Positions 36,601 through 47,561 of a DNA stretch of 56,370 nucleotides are shown one piece after another. The notes under the pieces were generated by a model that was given only the letters and a program-made list of their open reading frames with translations, was not told the origin of the DNA and did no database searches. Positions within the stretch are counted from its first letter, which is position 1, and each line of letters starts with the position of its first letter. The DNA comes from Carex sylvatica. Lineage: Eukaryota > Streptophyta > Magnoliopsida > Poales > Cyperaceae. Location: positions 1 through 56,370 of the forward strand of contig CAXKVR010000301.1 of NCBI GenBank assembly GCA_964058845.1. The letters run 5' to 3'. The translations under genes were made by a program, and so were the position numbers.

Positions 36601-37188
36601 GAACCATTGATGAATTCGTTAAGCAACCTAAATCATCTGGGTTCTCTGTATTTAAAAATGGCAGGCAACAATTACCGAATGACATTTCCAGATTGCATCT
36701 CAGCCTTCAGAAACCACAACCATTTGTACTCATTCAGCCTGGAGTGGGGCATATGGCCTAGGAAAGAAATTGGTGATTGTACCCTGTTCCCACCCCATCT
36801 CGTTAAACTACAACTTTTGTTTTCTGGTTTTGAGGAAGACCCGATGCCCCAACTAGAGAAGTTACCAAACCTCAGGGTACTCAATCTAAGGTCTTCATTC
36901 ATGGAAGCAGATGATGGAAAACAGATGATCTGCTCCAGGGGAGGTTTTGGTCGCTTGCAACAATTGGTACTTGGTGTAGGTTGTTTGGAGGAATGGAAAA
37001 TAGAGGAGGGTGCTATGCCCAAGCTCAAGCAACTCAACCTGAATTGCTGGTGGCTGGAGTCAGTTCCTGACTTGCAATATCTGGTCAACCTTCAAGAGTT
37101 GACTGTATGTTGTTCGAATGAGTTCAAATCAAGGCTGCAAGGAGAAGACCAATGGAAAATAAAGCATATTCCCTCTATAAATATATAA
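30677..37188 (+). CDS. CNL-2: coiled-coil NB-ARC LRR disease-resistance protein, 4 exons, 910 aa
   Basis: Tandem paralogue of CNL-1 with the same predicted immune-receptor role. Exons are 30677-31299, 31723-32028, 32461-32955 and 35880-37188; all introns are GT-AG and phase 2, and the joined frame is open. Motifs: IEDVLDKF in the coiled coil; P-loop GAGGSGKTT with Lys198; kinase-2 LIVLDDLW; GSRVLITTR; GGWPLALVVVGG; CFMYFGVFPEDYQIKA; IHD at 494-496; LRRs with LRVLHMS, LRKLRID, LRVLNLR and LKQLNLN strands. Exon 2 is 30 bp longer than in CNL-1, between kinase-2 and RNBS-B. By eye the coiled-coil exon is about 78% and the LRR exon about 87% identical to CNL-1. Intron 3 carries a Mutator-like MITE absent from CNL-1. 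No integrated decoy domain is seen. Confidence 0.9.
33006..33421. mobile_element. Mutator-like MITE with 9-bp target duplication, in CNL-2 intron 3
   Basis: 416 bp with ends GAGGAGGGTTCAAATGC / GCATTTGAACCCTCCTC. AGTCACATA is directly repeated at 32997-33005 and 33422-33430. The homologous CNL-1 intron reads CTGCAGTTACGTACATATAA with no insert. A 9-bp duplication points to the Mutator superfamily. Confidence 0.9.
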
Positions 37189-37890
37189 TAATTGAAACTT
37201 CCTGATCCCAATTCATTTATTTATTCATTATAGTTGGCTTCCTTCTTATATTATTTTATTTGAACTTGTATAATTTATGGTGTTATGTACTGTTTCAATT
37301 AATACGTACTATCATTTCAGCTAATATACGACATGTTACATACATACGGTGTTCTTTTTAATTTCCACTCTAAGAATTATTCAGGAACTTAATTTGGCAT
37401 AATTTTAAAGGATATTAGTAATTAATTTGACTTTTATATGGACTACATTAGTAATTTGATGCCACACAAGTGAAAACATATATTTGACTATGTATCTGAC
37501 CTGTCAATGCCACTTTTTTACGTTCTTTTCCCTCCCTTTTATGAGTATTTGTGTAGAGTATATCAAACATTTTTATTTTTTATTTTTTGTACAATTCCAA
37601 AATTAGTGCTAAATAATAACTACCCCATTTCATCATACTAAACATATATAATTTTCCCGATCCATTTACACCATTAAAATTTCAGAGCACTCTTTCTCTT
37701 TCTCTCTCTTATTTTATAATAATTTCTAGATATAAAAATTCTCCTTAGCCAAAGCAAACGAAGATGCAATTTGTATATTAATTATATTGTAACGAAGGAC
37801 TTATTCTTATATGAAGATGCAATTTGGATATTAATTAAGAACAGATGACCCTTGACTCTGCTATAATCATAAAAATCTAGTTAGTTAGAT
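37189..37890 (+). other. CNL-2 3' flank and intergenic DNA
   Basis: The first 260 bp or so match the CNL-1 3' flank. The remainder is AT-rich with a small CT microsatellite near 37690 and no gene. Confidence 0.5.
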
Positions 37891-38196
37891 GAGGAGGGTT
37901 GCAATATATACCTCATGTTTTTCATACCTCATCATGTCTTACATTCTATAATTTTTTTTCAAAGTCCAAATTATTAATTTGTACCGCTCAACATAAATAT
38001 CCATACTAACATTTTCTTGGAGATCAAATCTTATAATTTTTAGAAACTTTTTATTTTTTTTAGATAAGTACAACATTACTAAAAATGAACAGTTAAGAAA
38101 TAGTGATGTTGTACCTATCTCAAAAAATAGTAAAATAATTTCAAAAATTATAAAATTTATTTCCCAAGCATATTTTAGTATGGATATCATGTTATG

Positions 38197-39590
38197 TAGG
38201 GCTGCTAATGATTAAGATTCGGCTCAAACTCGGCTCGGCTCAATAAGAGAAGCAAAATGATTCGGCTCTAACTCGACTCACTTTTAATAGAAAAAAGCTC
38301 AGCTCGACTCGGCTCATGTAAGTACTTGGCTCGACTCGACTCGGCTCATGTAAGCACTTGGCTCGACTCGGCTCGTGAGCTCACGAGCCGGCTCATATTA
38401 CATGTTGAAAGAATGATCTTTAACTATTTTAAAGAAATGATCGAAGTGGAATATAAATATTCTTGTGACTTTAAATTACATGTTGAAAAACTTTGATTAT
38501 TTTTTAAAGAAATGATCTAAAGAAATTTGAAAAAATGATAATTTCTTTAAAATAATTTCAAAATGCCAGCTCATATTACACATTGAAAAACATTGAAATT
38601 TGAAAAAGGAAAATTTTGAAATTTGAAATTTTTAATTTTTTTCAGATTTCAAATTTTCTCAGATTTTAAACTTTTTCATATTTCAAATTTTCTCATATTT
38701 CAATATTTTTCAGATTTCAAATTTTTCAGATTTCAAAATTTTTCAGATTTCAAAATTTTTCAGATTTCAAATTTTTTTCAGATTTCAAATTTTTTTTAGA
38801 TTTCAAATTTTTTCAGATTTCAAATTTTTTCAGATTTCAAATTTTTTTCACATTTCAAATTTTTTCAGATTTCAATTTTTTTCAGATTTCAAAATTTTTT
38901 ATATTTCAAATTTTTTCAGATTTCAAATTTTTTCAGATTTCAAATTTTTTCAGATTTCAAAATTTTTCAGATTTCAAATTTTTTTCATATTTCAAATTTT
39001 TCAGATATCAAAATTTTCAGATTTCAAATTTTTTTCAGATTTCAAATTTTTCAGATTTCAAATTTTTTCGGATTTCAAATTTTTTCAGATTTCAAATTTT
39101 TCAGATTTCAATTTTTTTCATATTTCAAATTTTTCATATTTCAAATTTGTTCAAATTTCAAATTTTTTCTTTTTCAAATTTCAAAGTTTTCAACATGTAA
39201 TATGAGCCAGCATTTTCAAATTATTTAAAAAAAATGATCTTTTTTCCAAATTTTTTTTAGATCATATATTTAAAAAAATAAAAGCTTTTCAACATGTAAT
39301 TTAAAGTCACAAGAATATCTCTATCCCACTTCAATCATTTCTTTAAAATAATTAAATGATCATTTCTTTAACATGTAATATGAGCCGGCTCACGAGCCGA
39401 CTCGCGAGCTCGCGAGTCGAGCCGAGTCGAGCTAAGTGTTTACATGAGTCAAGCCGAGCTGAGCTTTTTTCTTTTAAAAGTGAGCCGAGTCGAGTTAGGG
39501 TATTTTTTAATTTCGAGTCCAATTCATTATGAAATGTTGAGCCGCTCAACTCATTGATTCGCGAATCGGCTCGACTCATTAGCAGCCCTA
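38197..39590. mobile_element. Nonautonomous hAT element, 1394 bp, 8-bp target duplication
   Basis: The ends TAGGGCTGCTAATGA / TCATTAGCAGCCCTA are perfect inverted repeats. ATGTTATG is directly repeated at 38189-38196 and 39591-39598, the 8-bp duplication typical of hAT. Subterminal arms are rich in GGCTCGACTCGGCTC and its complement. The middle is an imperfect inverted repeat around a 17-bp minisatellite. No transposase is present. Confidence 0.93.
38620..39190. repeat. Minisatellite, unit about 17 bp (TTTTTTCAGATTTCAAA)
   Basis: More than 30 tandem copies of TTTTTTCAGATTTCAAA with length variation in the T run and some CATATTTC variants. It occupies the centre of the hAT element. Confidence 0.9.
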
Positions 39591-40231
39591 ATGTTATGAG
39601 GTTCAGATCGACATTTTAGGCTTTGAAAAAAAATATGAAATTTGAAATATGATAAGATATGAAAGACACGAGGTATTGAAACCCCAGCCTCATATGATTC
39701 CCAATCGTTTTAATTATACTTTAATTTTTGTTTTTCAGAAAGTATATACAAGTGATGAAAAATCTCTTTCAGTCAAAAATAATTTCGTTTCTTTTTCATA
39801 ATTTTAAAATTTAAAAGTAAGAAAAAGAAACAAAATTATTTTGGTCTCAGTGCAATATAACACTTGCCGTATGAATCAAGCCCAAGTTCGATTCTATACT
39901 CAGTGCGCTGCAAGACGCCAAGCCTATTCTGTTAAATTCTCAACCCTACCTTTATTTCTCCTCTCCGATCGTAAAGCAATCTGTCCTTTTGCGCTATTAT
40001 GACTCCTCACAAGCACGAAGCTGAAGCAACCCATGAAAATCAATCTCCCAAAAGGTCAAAATCGGATGTAACTGGAGTTTCAAGCAAATCAGAAGAGGCA
40101 GCAAGTGCGGATGCGAGTAAAGTGACTTTCATTGAAGCTGATGCGAGTGAAGATAAAGGATGTAGGCAGAGAATGGAGGATGCTTGGGTTTTGCTTCGTG
40201 ATTCCAGCTTGGAAAATTCTGAAAATTTAAG

Positions 40232-41669
40232 GTGCCTTTTTGTGAAATTTATGGTTGATAAGAACTCTCTTTGGTGATAAAATTAGAGGGAAATTTCATG
40301 TATACCCATCAAAAACCTCAAAATCTTGGGGATATTTTAATTTTTTAATAAAGGGTAAAATGTGATTTTTATACATTCAAAATGAGTGTTAATAGAAAAG
40401 ACAGTCTATTAGGTAAATTTGTGAGTTTTTGAATTTTAGAGGGGTAGATATGAAATCACCTCTGGAATCAGAAAAATGTACTTCATAAAACCTCAAAATC
40501 ATGGTGATAGTTTTTATTTTTTAATAAAGGGTAAAATGGTTGCTTTATGAAGTTAAAATGAGGTTTAATAGAAAAGGCAATAAATTGGGTAAATTTGTGA
40601 GTTTCTGAAATTTTGAGGGTTAATATGATATTATGACTTTTAGAAAGGGAAATATGTAATTTTGAAGTTTTTGAGGGGTATATATTAAATTCCCCCTAAT
40701 TGGTTGGTTTATTAAGATGTGCACATTTTTATAAATGGTTAAAATAAAACCAATTAATAAACCAGTAGAAAACTAAAATTGGTTGAATGTTTCTAATGTT
40801 TTTATGACTAGAAAATACTTAAATTTGAGGTTTTTGAGGGGAATATATTAAATCACCCTTAAATAATAATAAAAAGTACTTCATGAAATATAAAACTGTG
40901 AACTCTTAAATTAGTTGAATATTTCTAATACTTTTTTCTTTTTAATTGTTAAAAATTTGTGGTACCTTTGTGTGAGTAGAACAGTGAGTAGAAATTTCTT
41001 TGGTGTTAAAATCGTAATATAAGGTACTTACATAAATAACAGAACTGTAAACTATTGATTCTAGTTTGGTACCTTTGTGTGAGATTTATGATTTCAATTT
41101 CAAAAAACTGTTAGTTGTTCTTATATTGATAAGAACTCTGTTTTGGTGATAAAATTGTAACTGGAAGTGCTTTATAAAGAACTGTAAATTGTTGATTCTA
41201 GTTTGGTATTTATTGTTTGCTATATTATTAAAAACAAGAGAAAACTTAAATTGGTTGAATATTTCAGTAATGTTGACACTAGTTTGTAACATTCTGGAAA
41301 TTTGTGGTACATTTTTGTGAGATTTGTGATTTCAGTTTCAATAAAATGTTAGTTTTTCTTACATTGATAAGAACTCTCTTTGGTGATAAAATCATAATAA
41401 AAGGTACTGAAATAAAAAATAAAATTGTAAACTGTTGATTCTAGTCTGGAACATTCTGGAAATTTATGGTACCGTTTTGTGAATTTTATGATTTTAATTT
41501 CAAAAAAATAATGTTTAGTTGTTCTTATATTGACATCTTTTTGGTGAATTTTTTTTAATAAAAGGTACTTGCATAAAAAATAGAACTGTAAAATGTTAAA
41601 CCAAGAGAAAACTTAAATTGGTTGAATATTTCTAATGTTTTTTTCTTCTTTATAATTGTTAAATTTAAG
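40232..41669 (+). repeat. Repeat-rich PP2C intron 1
   Basis: From about 40245 to 41640 a degenerate unit recurs, holding TTGATAAGAACTCTCTTTGG, GTACTT(A/C)AT..AACTGTAAA and TTGATTCTAGTTTGGTA (copies near 40250, 40975, 41130, 41370, 41540). The duplications look derived from the exon 1/intron boundary, since the unit begins like GTGCCTTTTTGTGAAATTTA just after the donor. Confidence 0.65.
40285..40697. mobile_element. MITE-like inverted repeat in PP2C intron 1
   Basis: It starts GAGGGAAATTTCATGTATAC and ends GGGTATATATTAAATTCCCC, an imperfect inverted repeat with CAAAAACCTC / GAAGTTTTTGA inside. Related pieces lie at about 42480-42650 and 44853-45213 in the same gene. Confidence 0.5.
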
Positions 41670-41972
41670 ATGTGCACATTTTGCTATCTATGATGGACAT
41701 GGGGGCCGCTTGGCTGCAGAGTTCGCGCAAAAGAACTTACATGCGAATGTACTTGCAGCAGGATTACCACGTGAGTTGGTCTGTAACCCATTTTTTTTAC
41801 TTTTTGAAATTTACATAACAAACCCTGTAATTTGAAAGCATTGCACTTTATCTAATATATATAGTGTTATCAGTGCAGTTATAACACCAAAAATGTGCTA
41901 ACCTGTCCTTTTGAAGTTGCATATACAACCTTGTAATTGGAAAGTATTTCACTTTGTCTGATATGTTCATAT

Positions 41973-42395
41973 GAGATGGACTTGGGTGAGCCATGGCTCA
42001 CCAAGCGTTTGTACTCCACGCTCTATTTTCATTTTGAAAGTCCAAACGACCGATCCGAACTGTTAGATGTGATCTCTATATTGAAATGTACTTGGAGACC
42101 AAATTTTATGTTTTTTGGAATTTTTTTACTATTTATTAAGCATTTTTTAAAATTGCTGTTTTGCTGTGAACAAGAAAAAACAGTAAAATTTTCTGGACCA
42201 TCGGATCAGCAATTTAAAAAAATGCTTAATAAATAGTAAAAAAATTCCAAAAATTGTAAAATTTGGTCTCCAAGCACATTTCAATATGGAGAACAAGATG
42301 AACAGTTCGGATCGGTTGTTTGAATTTTCAAAATGGCTAAAATGAGCCGTGGCTCACCAACGCGAAATAAGCCATGGCTCATTTTAGCCCAACTC
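41973..42395. mobile_element. Mutator-like foldback MITE in PP2C intron 2
   Basis: Family stem words (GGAGACCAAATTTTATG, GAATTTTTTTACTATTTATT) lie in an inverted arrangement with GAGCCATGGCTCA near both ends. ATGTTCATAT is repeated at 41963-41972 and 42396-42405, compatible with a 9-10 bp target duplication. Confidence 0.8.
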
Positions 42396-43274
42396 ATGTT
42401 CATATAGTGTTATCATTTCATTGTGACTCTTCTTTCACTAAATTAGACAGGAGGAAGAAAAATAGGAAATCGTAAAAGTTTGAATGTTGAAAGACAAAAT
42501 GGTACAATGGGTATTTATAAATTTAAAATGAGTTTTAGTAGAAAAATAAATAAATTTGGTAAATTTGTGAGTTTTTGTAATTTAGAAGGATAAATATGTT
42601 AATATTAATTTTAGAGGGGGGTATATGTAATTTCATGGTTTTTGAGTGCATGACTAGCTAAAGACTGTAAAATCATCAGTACCATTGAATTTATTTTGAA
42701 TTTGAAAATATAGTTTCCTTATGATTTTACTAATTTTGTTCTAATTATTGTTTAGATGGACTTAAAAGCGGCAAAGAAGGCTATTCTTGAAGGTACTTGA
42801 AGAGGCAACTTTCTCTTTTGTCCCCTTCATTTTTTGTATTTTCATTTCATTTTTGTAAACAATTGAAATTAAATTTATTATGTAGGATTCCGGAGAACGG
42901 ATGAGATTATACTTAAAGAGAGTGAAAGAGGTTACTTGTATTTCTTTTTCGTTCATATATAATTTCTTACAAGAGTACTAATTCAAATTTCAATGCACAA
43001 ATTTGTTATATTTTAGAATAATTTATTGTGTAAATTTCAGGAAACTGGCAAGATGGTGCAACAGCTGTTTGTGTCTAGGTTTTGGAACAAACTATCAGCC
43101 CCTCTCTCTCTCTCTCCTCACTCCCTCTCTCTTGCATCTGAATTTTCATTTTAGACCCTCAAATATTTTTCCATAACAGAACTGCCTTATGTGTTGACGA
43201 TTACTGTAGGTTTAAGATTTTTAATAATTTACATCTTTTCTATCTTAATACATTATCTCTCTTTTTCTATTTTT

Positions 43275-43679
43275 GAGTGAGGCTATGGTACTATGCATAG
43301 CATGGATTTTTTTATACTATGGATCAATATCTTCATTTTCAAAGTCCAAACAATTGATCTGAACCATTCAACATAAGCTGCTAATGAAAATGGATCAAAT
43401 TTTACATTTTTTATATTTTGTTTTACTATTTTTTTAGTAGGTGGAAAATCGTTTGATCTAAAGACTCTAGAGTCTAGACCATTCAAAATTAGTGATTTTC
43501 TACCTATTTAAAATAATAGTAAAAAAATTCTAAAAAAATGTAAAAATTTAGTCTGCAAGTACATTTTCATATGGAGATCATGTTGAACGTTTCAAATCGA
43601 CTGTTTAAACTTTAAATATTAAAATATGGATCCATAGCACTTTTCAATCCGTAAAATGCATATTACCATAGCCTCACTC
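43275..43679. mobile_element. Foldback MITE in PP2C intron 5
   Basis: The ends are GAGTGAGGCTATGGTA / TACCATAGCCTCACTC with TATGCAT just inside. The stem has TCAAATTTTACATTTTTT and AAATTGATC-type words of the same family. Flanks are T-rich (CTATTTTT / TTATTTTT), so the duplication is only suggestive. It lies 180 bp downstream of the damaged exon 5 donor. Confidence 0.75.
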
Positions 43680-44852
43680 TTATTTTTATTTTTTTTATTT
43701 ATCATTCATTGAATTCCATGTTCTTGGTCTCAATCAATGCAGGTAGTAGTTGCAAATATCGGAGATGCAAAAGCAGTATTGGCACGTGCCTCTACTACTA
43801 CCGCAGGAGAAACCACACTGAAATCTATTGTTCTGACAAGAGAACACAAGGCTATCTTTCCCCAAGAACGCACACGCATTCAAAAGGTATGATTATTTCA
43901 TAATTTGAAAAAATATGCAAGTAGCTTGTATATGTAATTTTGTAGGGTTTATTTCTTTTCTTTTATCTTAAATAGAAAAATGTTGTTTATAAATAAAAGG
44001 CTCGGGGTACTATTGGTCTGAATGGAAGGCTACAAGGACGACTAGAAGTTTCTAGAGCCTTTGGAGATCGCCAATTTAAAAAGGTTCTCTCTTTCATTGT
44101 ACTTACAAGTTTGTCGTCTGATGGACAGTAAACCAAAATCGGTTCGATACCCAGTCAGAGCCGTCCAATTCGCTTCAAGATTCTTGTATTTAGGGTTTTT
44201 GGGTTTTGGGTTTTTCTGACCTTTTCAGGCTTTATATGTAATAGTTTGAAAAGGTCTATATGTGTACTGTACCACCCCTGTTCAGTTATGAAACAAATTT
44301 TTTTTTATTTTGCTAAATGCATTTGTTATGCACTGCCTCAGTAGGAAGGCAGTTATGAAACAATTTGAATCTGTGTTTTGTAACCTTTTTGTTTGTGTAT
44401 TTCATTATTTCAAGTGTTATTGTTGTATGTGGTTTAGCATAATTAGTCTCGAAAGAAATAAGAACTAGAAGCCAATGAAACCATCTTTTATTTTACCAGT
44501 TCCATAAACTATTCTATCAGAATCTATTTGATGAACTTTTTTTTTTTTTTCAATGCATTAAAGCATATTTGACAAACTTGTGCAGGTTGGAGTTATTTCT
44601 ACTCCTGATATTCATTCCTTTGAACTATCCGAGAGGGACCAATTTGTAATACTCGGTTGTGATGGCTTGTGGGGGGTATTAATTTATTTTCTTAATTTCT
44701 AATTTTTTTTCATAATTTAGGTAATTAGTAAGGTCTAATTTGAAGCTTAACTCTGTACTTTCCTTTATTATTTAGGTATTTGGACCAAGTGATGCAGTTG
44801 AGTTTGTTCAGAAACAGTTAAAGGTGAGAAAATTTAGGTACATTTAATTTAT

Positions 44853-45213
44853 AAGGGAATTTCATGTATACCCCTCAAAAACTTGGAAATTACGTATGGT
44901 CCCCTCTATTATTCATAAACTTCAAAAACTCACAAATTTATCCATTTTATTGTCTTTCCTATAAAACTCTTCTTAGGTAAAATGTTAATTTTACCCTTTA
45001 TTAAAAAAAGAAAAATATGTACAGCATGTTTCAGAAAAATGTCACTCTTCTAATTGGTCGGTTTCTGAAGGCAAATGAGTAATTTCTGTAATTTTGATGC
45101 TTAAACAAGAGTATACTTAAATGTCACTGTGTAAGCGTAAATGTAGATAAATTATCATTTACTCTTAGAAACCAAAGTTTATAATATTACTGTGTATACA
45201 TAAAATTCTCCCT
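44853..45213. mobile_element. MITE-like inverted repeat in PP2C intron 9
   Basis: It starts AAGGGAATTTCATGTATACC and ends TGTATACATAAAATTCTCCC. It is related to the element in intron 1. The target duplication is not readable. Confidence 0.5.
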
Positions 45214-45393
45214 AATTTTTTTTTATTTTGTTATTTTTCCTTTATAATATTATCAAATTAAAAAATATATAATTTGTTTTGTCAGGAAACATCATCAGTC
45301 ACAACAGCCGTGCGGCGTCTTGTACGAGAAGCAATCCAAGAGAGGCGATGCAAAGATAATTGCACAGCTATTATTATTGTATTTAAGCACTAA

Positions 45394-46379
45394 TTCTGGC
45401 ATTTATTTTTCTCATTTTTGTTGTATGATTCAAGGTTTTGAATTATTTTCCTTCTGAATCCAACTAGCTGAATTTGCAAATTTAGAGTTCAAGTTGGTGA
45501 ATTTGTGCAGAATTTGATATCCAGAATTTGACACCAAAGGCCACACGGCCTCCCCTCCATTTTTTCTTTTGTGCTTTCTCTGTCTCCTAAGTCTCCTTCC
45601 TGTCCACATCCCTATCAAATTCCCTCTCTCACCAGTCTCCACAATGAAGCTGTGACTTGGCATGCACGCCATAAATAAAATACACACAACACGTACGAAA
45701 AACAGTGATATGATGTTTTGACCGGCTTGTTTGACAAGGCACAAGGACTTGGTTAGTCCCACACTGGATGCTATCGTCGCATGCACTCTTAGGTCTAAGC
45801 GAGGCTATAAATAAGGAGGATCAGCACCGTTACAATTCATACCTTTCCCTTTTTTTTTCCATGAATATTTTTTCCTTTCCCTCTTTCGTCTGTCCAATTG
45901 AAGTTTTTTTTTTTTGATTTTGAAACTGACAACTTCACCAATTTTTTTTTTTTTTTACTAAAACTTTAAATGACAGGTTAATAATCTTGGTCACTGACTT
46001 TTGCTTTTTTCTTCTTTTCTTTAGAAAAAATGATTTTTAGCGACCGACAACAACATCATCGGCCACTGATGCCTAAATTTGTTGAAGTGAAATAACCATA
46101 CTTTTTATGGAGAATCATAGTTAATACCACGTCCTGCAAGCATTGTTGTTACTATTTATATTTTGCATATTTGAGGTACAAATTTTATGTTGAGGGATTT
46201 GCATGTATGGTCTGTTGAATTGAAACTTTCGATTTTTTATTTTGATTTTTATATTGGAGGATGACAATGAAGAATAACCAATGTTCGCTGGTCGTACATA
46301 GTGGCAATTAATTGCACTTGATGATTATTTATGTCTGAGTCTCCTTTTCTCTTAAACTTTGGAATTTACCCTGTTTTAA
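45394..46379. other. Intergenic, nothing recognised
   Basis: A minus-strand frame at 45430-45786 is open but resembles nothing I know and has no splice or start context. The rest is T-rich. Confidence 0.3.
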
Positions 46380-47300
46380 AGTAATATTATATTATATTTA
46401 ATATTTAAATTAATATATATTATATATAATATTTAAACTAATATTATATAATATTTATCTAATATTTTATTTCATACTAATCTAATATTTAAAATAATAT
46501 TATATTTCATTTAATCTAACATTTTGTTTAATATTAATATAATTTATATTATATTTCTTGAATACTAATTTAACATTTAAATTAGTACTATTATACATTT
46601 AATATTTTATTTAATACTAATATAATCTTATATTATCTTTAAGAGGAGGGTTCAAATGCACCATCATTTTGGTGCTCCAATATGCACCATGTCCTTTATC
46701 TCCATTTTCAAAGTTCGAACAGTCGATTCGAACCGCTCAACATGATCTTCATAATAAAATATGTTTAGAAACCAAATTTTATATATTTTAGAATTTTTTT
46801 ACTATTTTTTTATATAGACACAAAATCACCTTTTTAAAGAGATTCTGGACCATCCGATAAAATCATATTGTACCTATCTAAAAAAATAGTAAAAAAAATC
46901 TAAAAAATATAAAATTTGGTCTCCAAGCATATTTTATTATGAAGATCATGTTGAGCGGTTCATATCAACTGTTCGGACTTTGAAAATAGAGATAAAGGAC
47001 GTGGTGAATATTGGAGCACCAAAATAATAGTGCATTGGAACCCTCCTCTATATTTAATACTAATATAATATTTAAACTAATATTATAGTTCATTTAATTT
47101 AAACTAATATTATATTATATTTTTAATATTTAAATTAATATTATATTATATTTAACATAATATAATATTTTATTTAATAATCTAATATGATATTAATATA
47201 ATATTTAAACTAATATTATATTACATTTAAATTTAATTTTATAGTATATTATATTTAACTTAACATTTTATTTAATATTAATCTAATTTGATATTATATT
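46380..47300. repeat. AT-rich array (TATTATATTTAATATTTAAA words) split by a MITE
   Basis: Degenerate repeats of TAATATTATATTATATTTAA and similar occupy 46380-46642 and 47049-47300. The MITE at 46643-47048 is inserted within them. Confidence 0.8.
46643..47048. mobile_element. Mutator-like foldback MITE (GAGGAGGGTTCAAATGC ends)
   Basis: 406 bp with terminal repeats GAGGAGGGTTCAAATGCA / GTGCATTGGAACCCTCCTC. Flanks TATCTTTAA and TATATTTAA match at 8 of 9 positions. Stem words of the family are present (GGTCTCCAAGCATATTTTAT). Confidence 0.85.
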
Positions 47301-47561
47301 TTTAATACTAATTTAAATAAGAACAGCACTGCATAATGTTCGTGCGCTGTATGAAGTCATAGCTGCTATGTTCAAATATTTATCCAACACAGACCTTGTG
47401 CTTTTTATTGGTCTCGTCTTCTCCGTTTCCCTTCTTCTCCATTCAAAATTAACCTCTCTTTCTCTCTACAATCGCGATAAATGGAGCAGCAGTACGGAGC
47501 ATGGAAAAACATTCAAACTTGGCCACCATCTGAATTATTTTCAAGGAGAGCATACGTGAAA

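Larger units (their letters stand above)
37891..39691. mobile_element. GAGGAGGG foldback MITE interrupted by a hAT element
   Basis: The left part 37891-38196 starts GAGGAGGGTTGCAATATATA and has the family stem words (GGAGATCAAATCTTATAATT, AAAAAATAGTAAAATAATTT). The right part 39591-39691 ends GGTATTGAAACCCCAGCCTC. Joined across the insert they form one foldback element of about 400 bp. The outer target duplication is not clear. Confidence 0.7.
39999..45393 (+). pseudogene. PP2C protein phosphatase gene (At1g18030-like), 10 exons, probably recently inactivated
   Basis: Ser/Thr phosphatase of the PP2C (PPM) family. Exons: 39999-40231, 41670-41778, 42756-42792, 42886-42930, 43041-43093, 43743-43886, 44000-44083, 44586-44675, 44776-44823, 45286-45393. 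All frames join in phase and would give about 316 codons. Metal-site and core motifs are present: CRQRMEDAW, AIYDGHGGRLAAEF, WQDGATAV, VANIGDAKAVLAR, GRLQGRLEVSRAFGD, LGCDGLWG, RRCKDNCTAIIIVFK. The order matches Arabidopsis At1g18030 (probable PP2C 8) as I remember it. Two lesions sit in exon 5. Codon 154, Trp in homologues (VCVW), is TAG at 43076-43078. The donor after EQT is AT (43094-43095) instead of GT. Skipping exon 5 shifts the frame. Everything else is undamaged, so the loss looks recent, or is an assembly/allele error. Introns 2 and 5 contain MITEs. Confidence 0.85.

Noticed and set aside
43094..43742. PP2C intron 5 as a U12-type AT-AC intron, which would rescue the AT donor
   Set aside because: The donor reads ATCAGCC rather than ATATCC, the acceptor is a normal CAG, and the TAG codon upstream remains.
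45430..45786. 118-residue minus-strand ORF downstream of PP2C
   Set aside because: No recognisable domain, no supporting splice or start context; listed only as intergenic.
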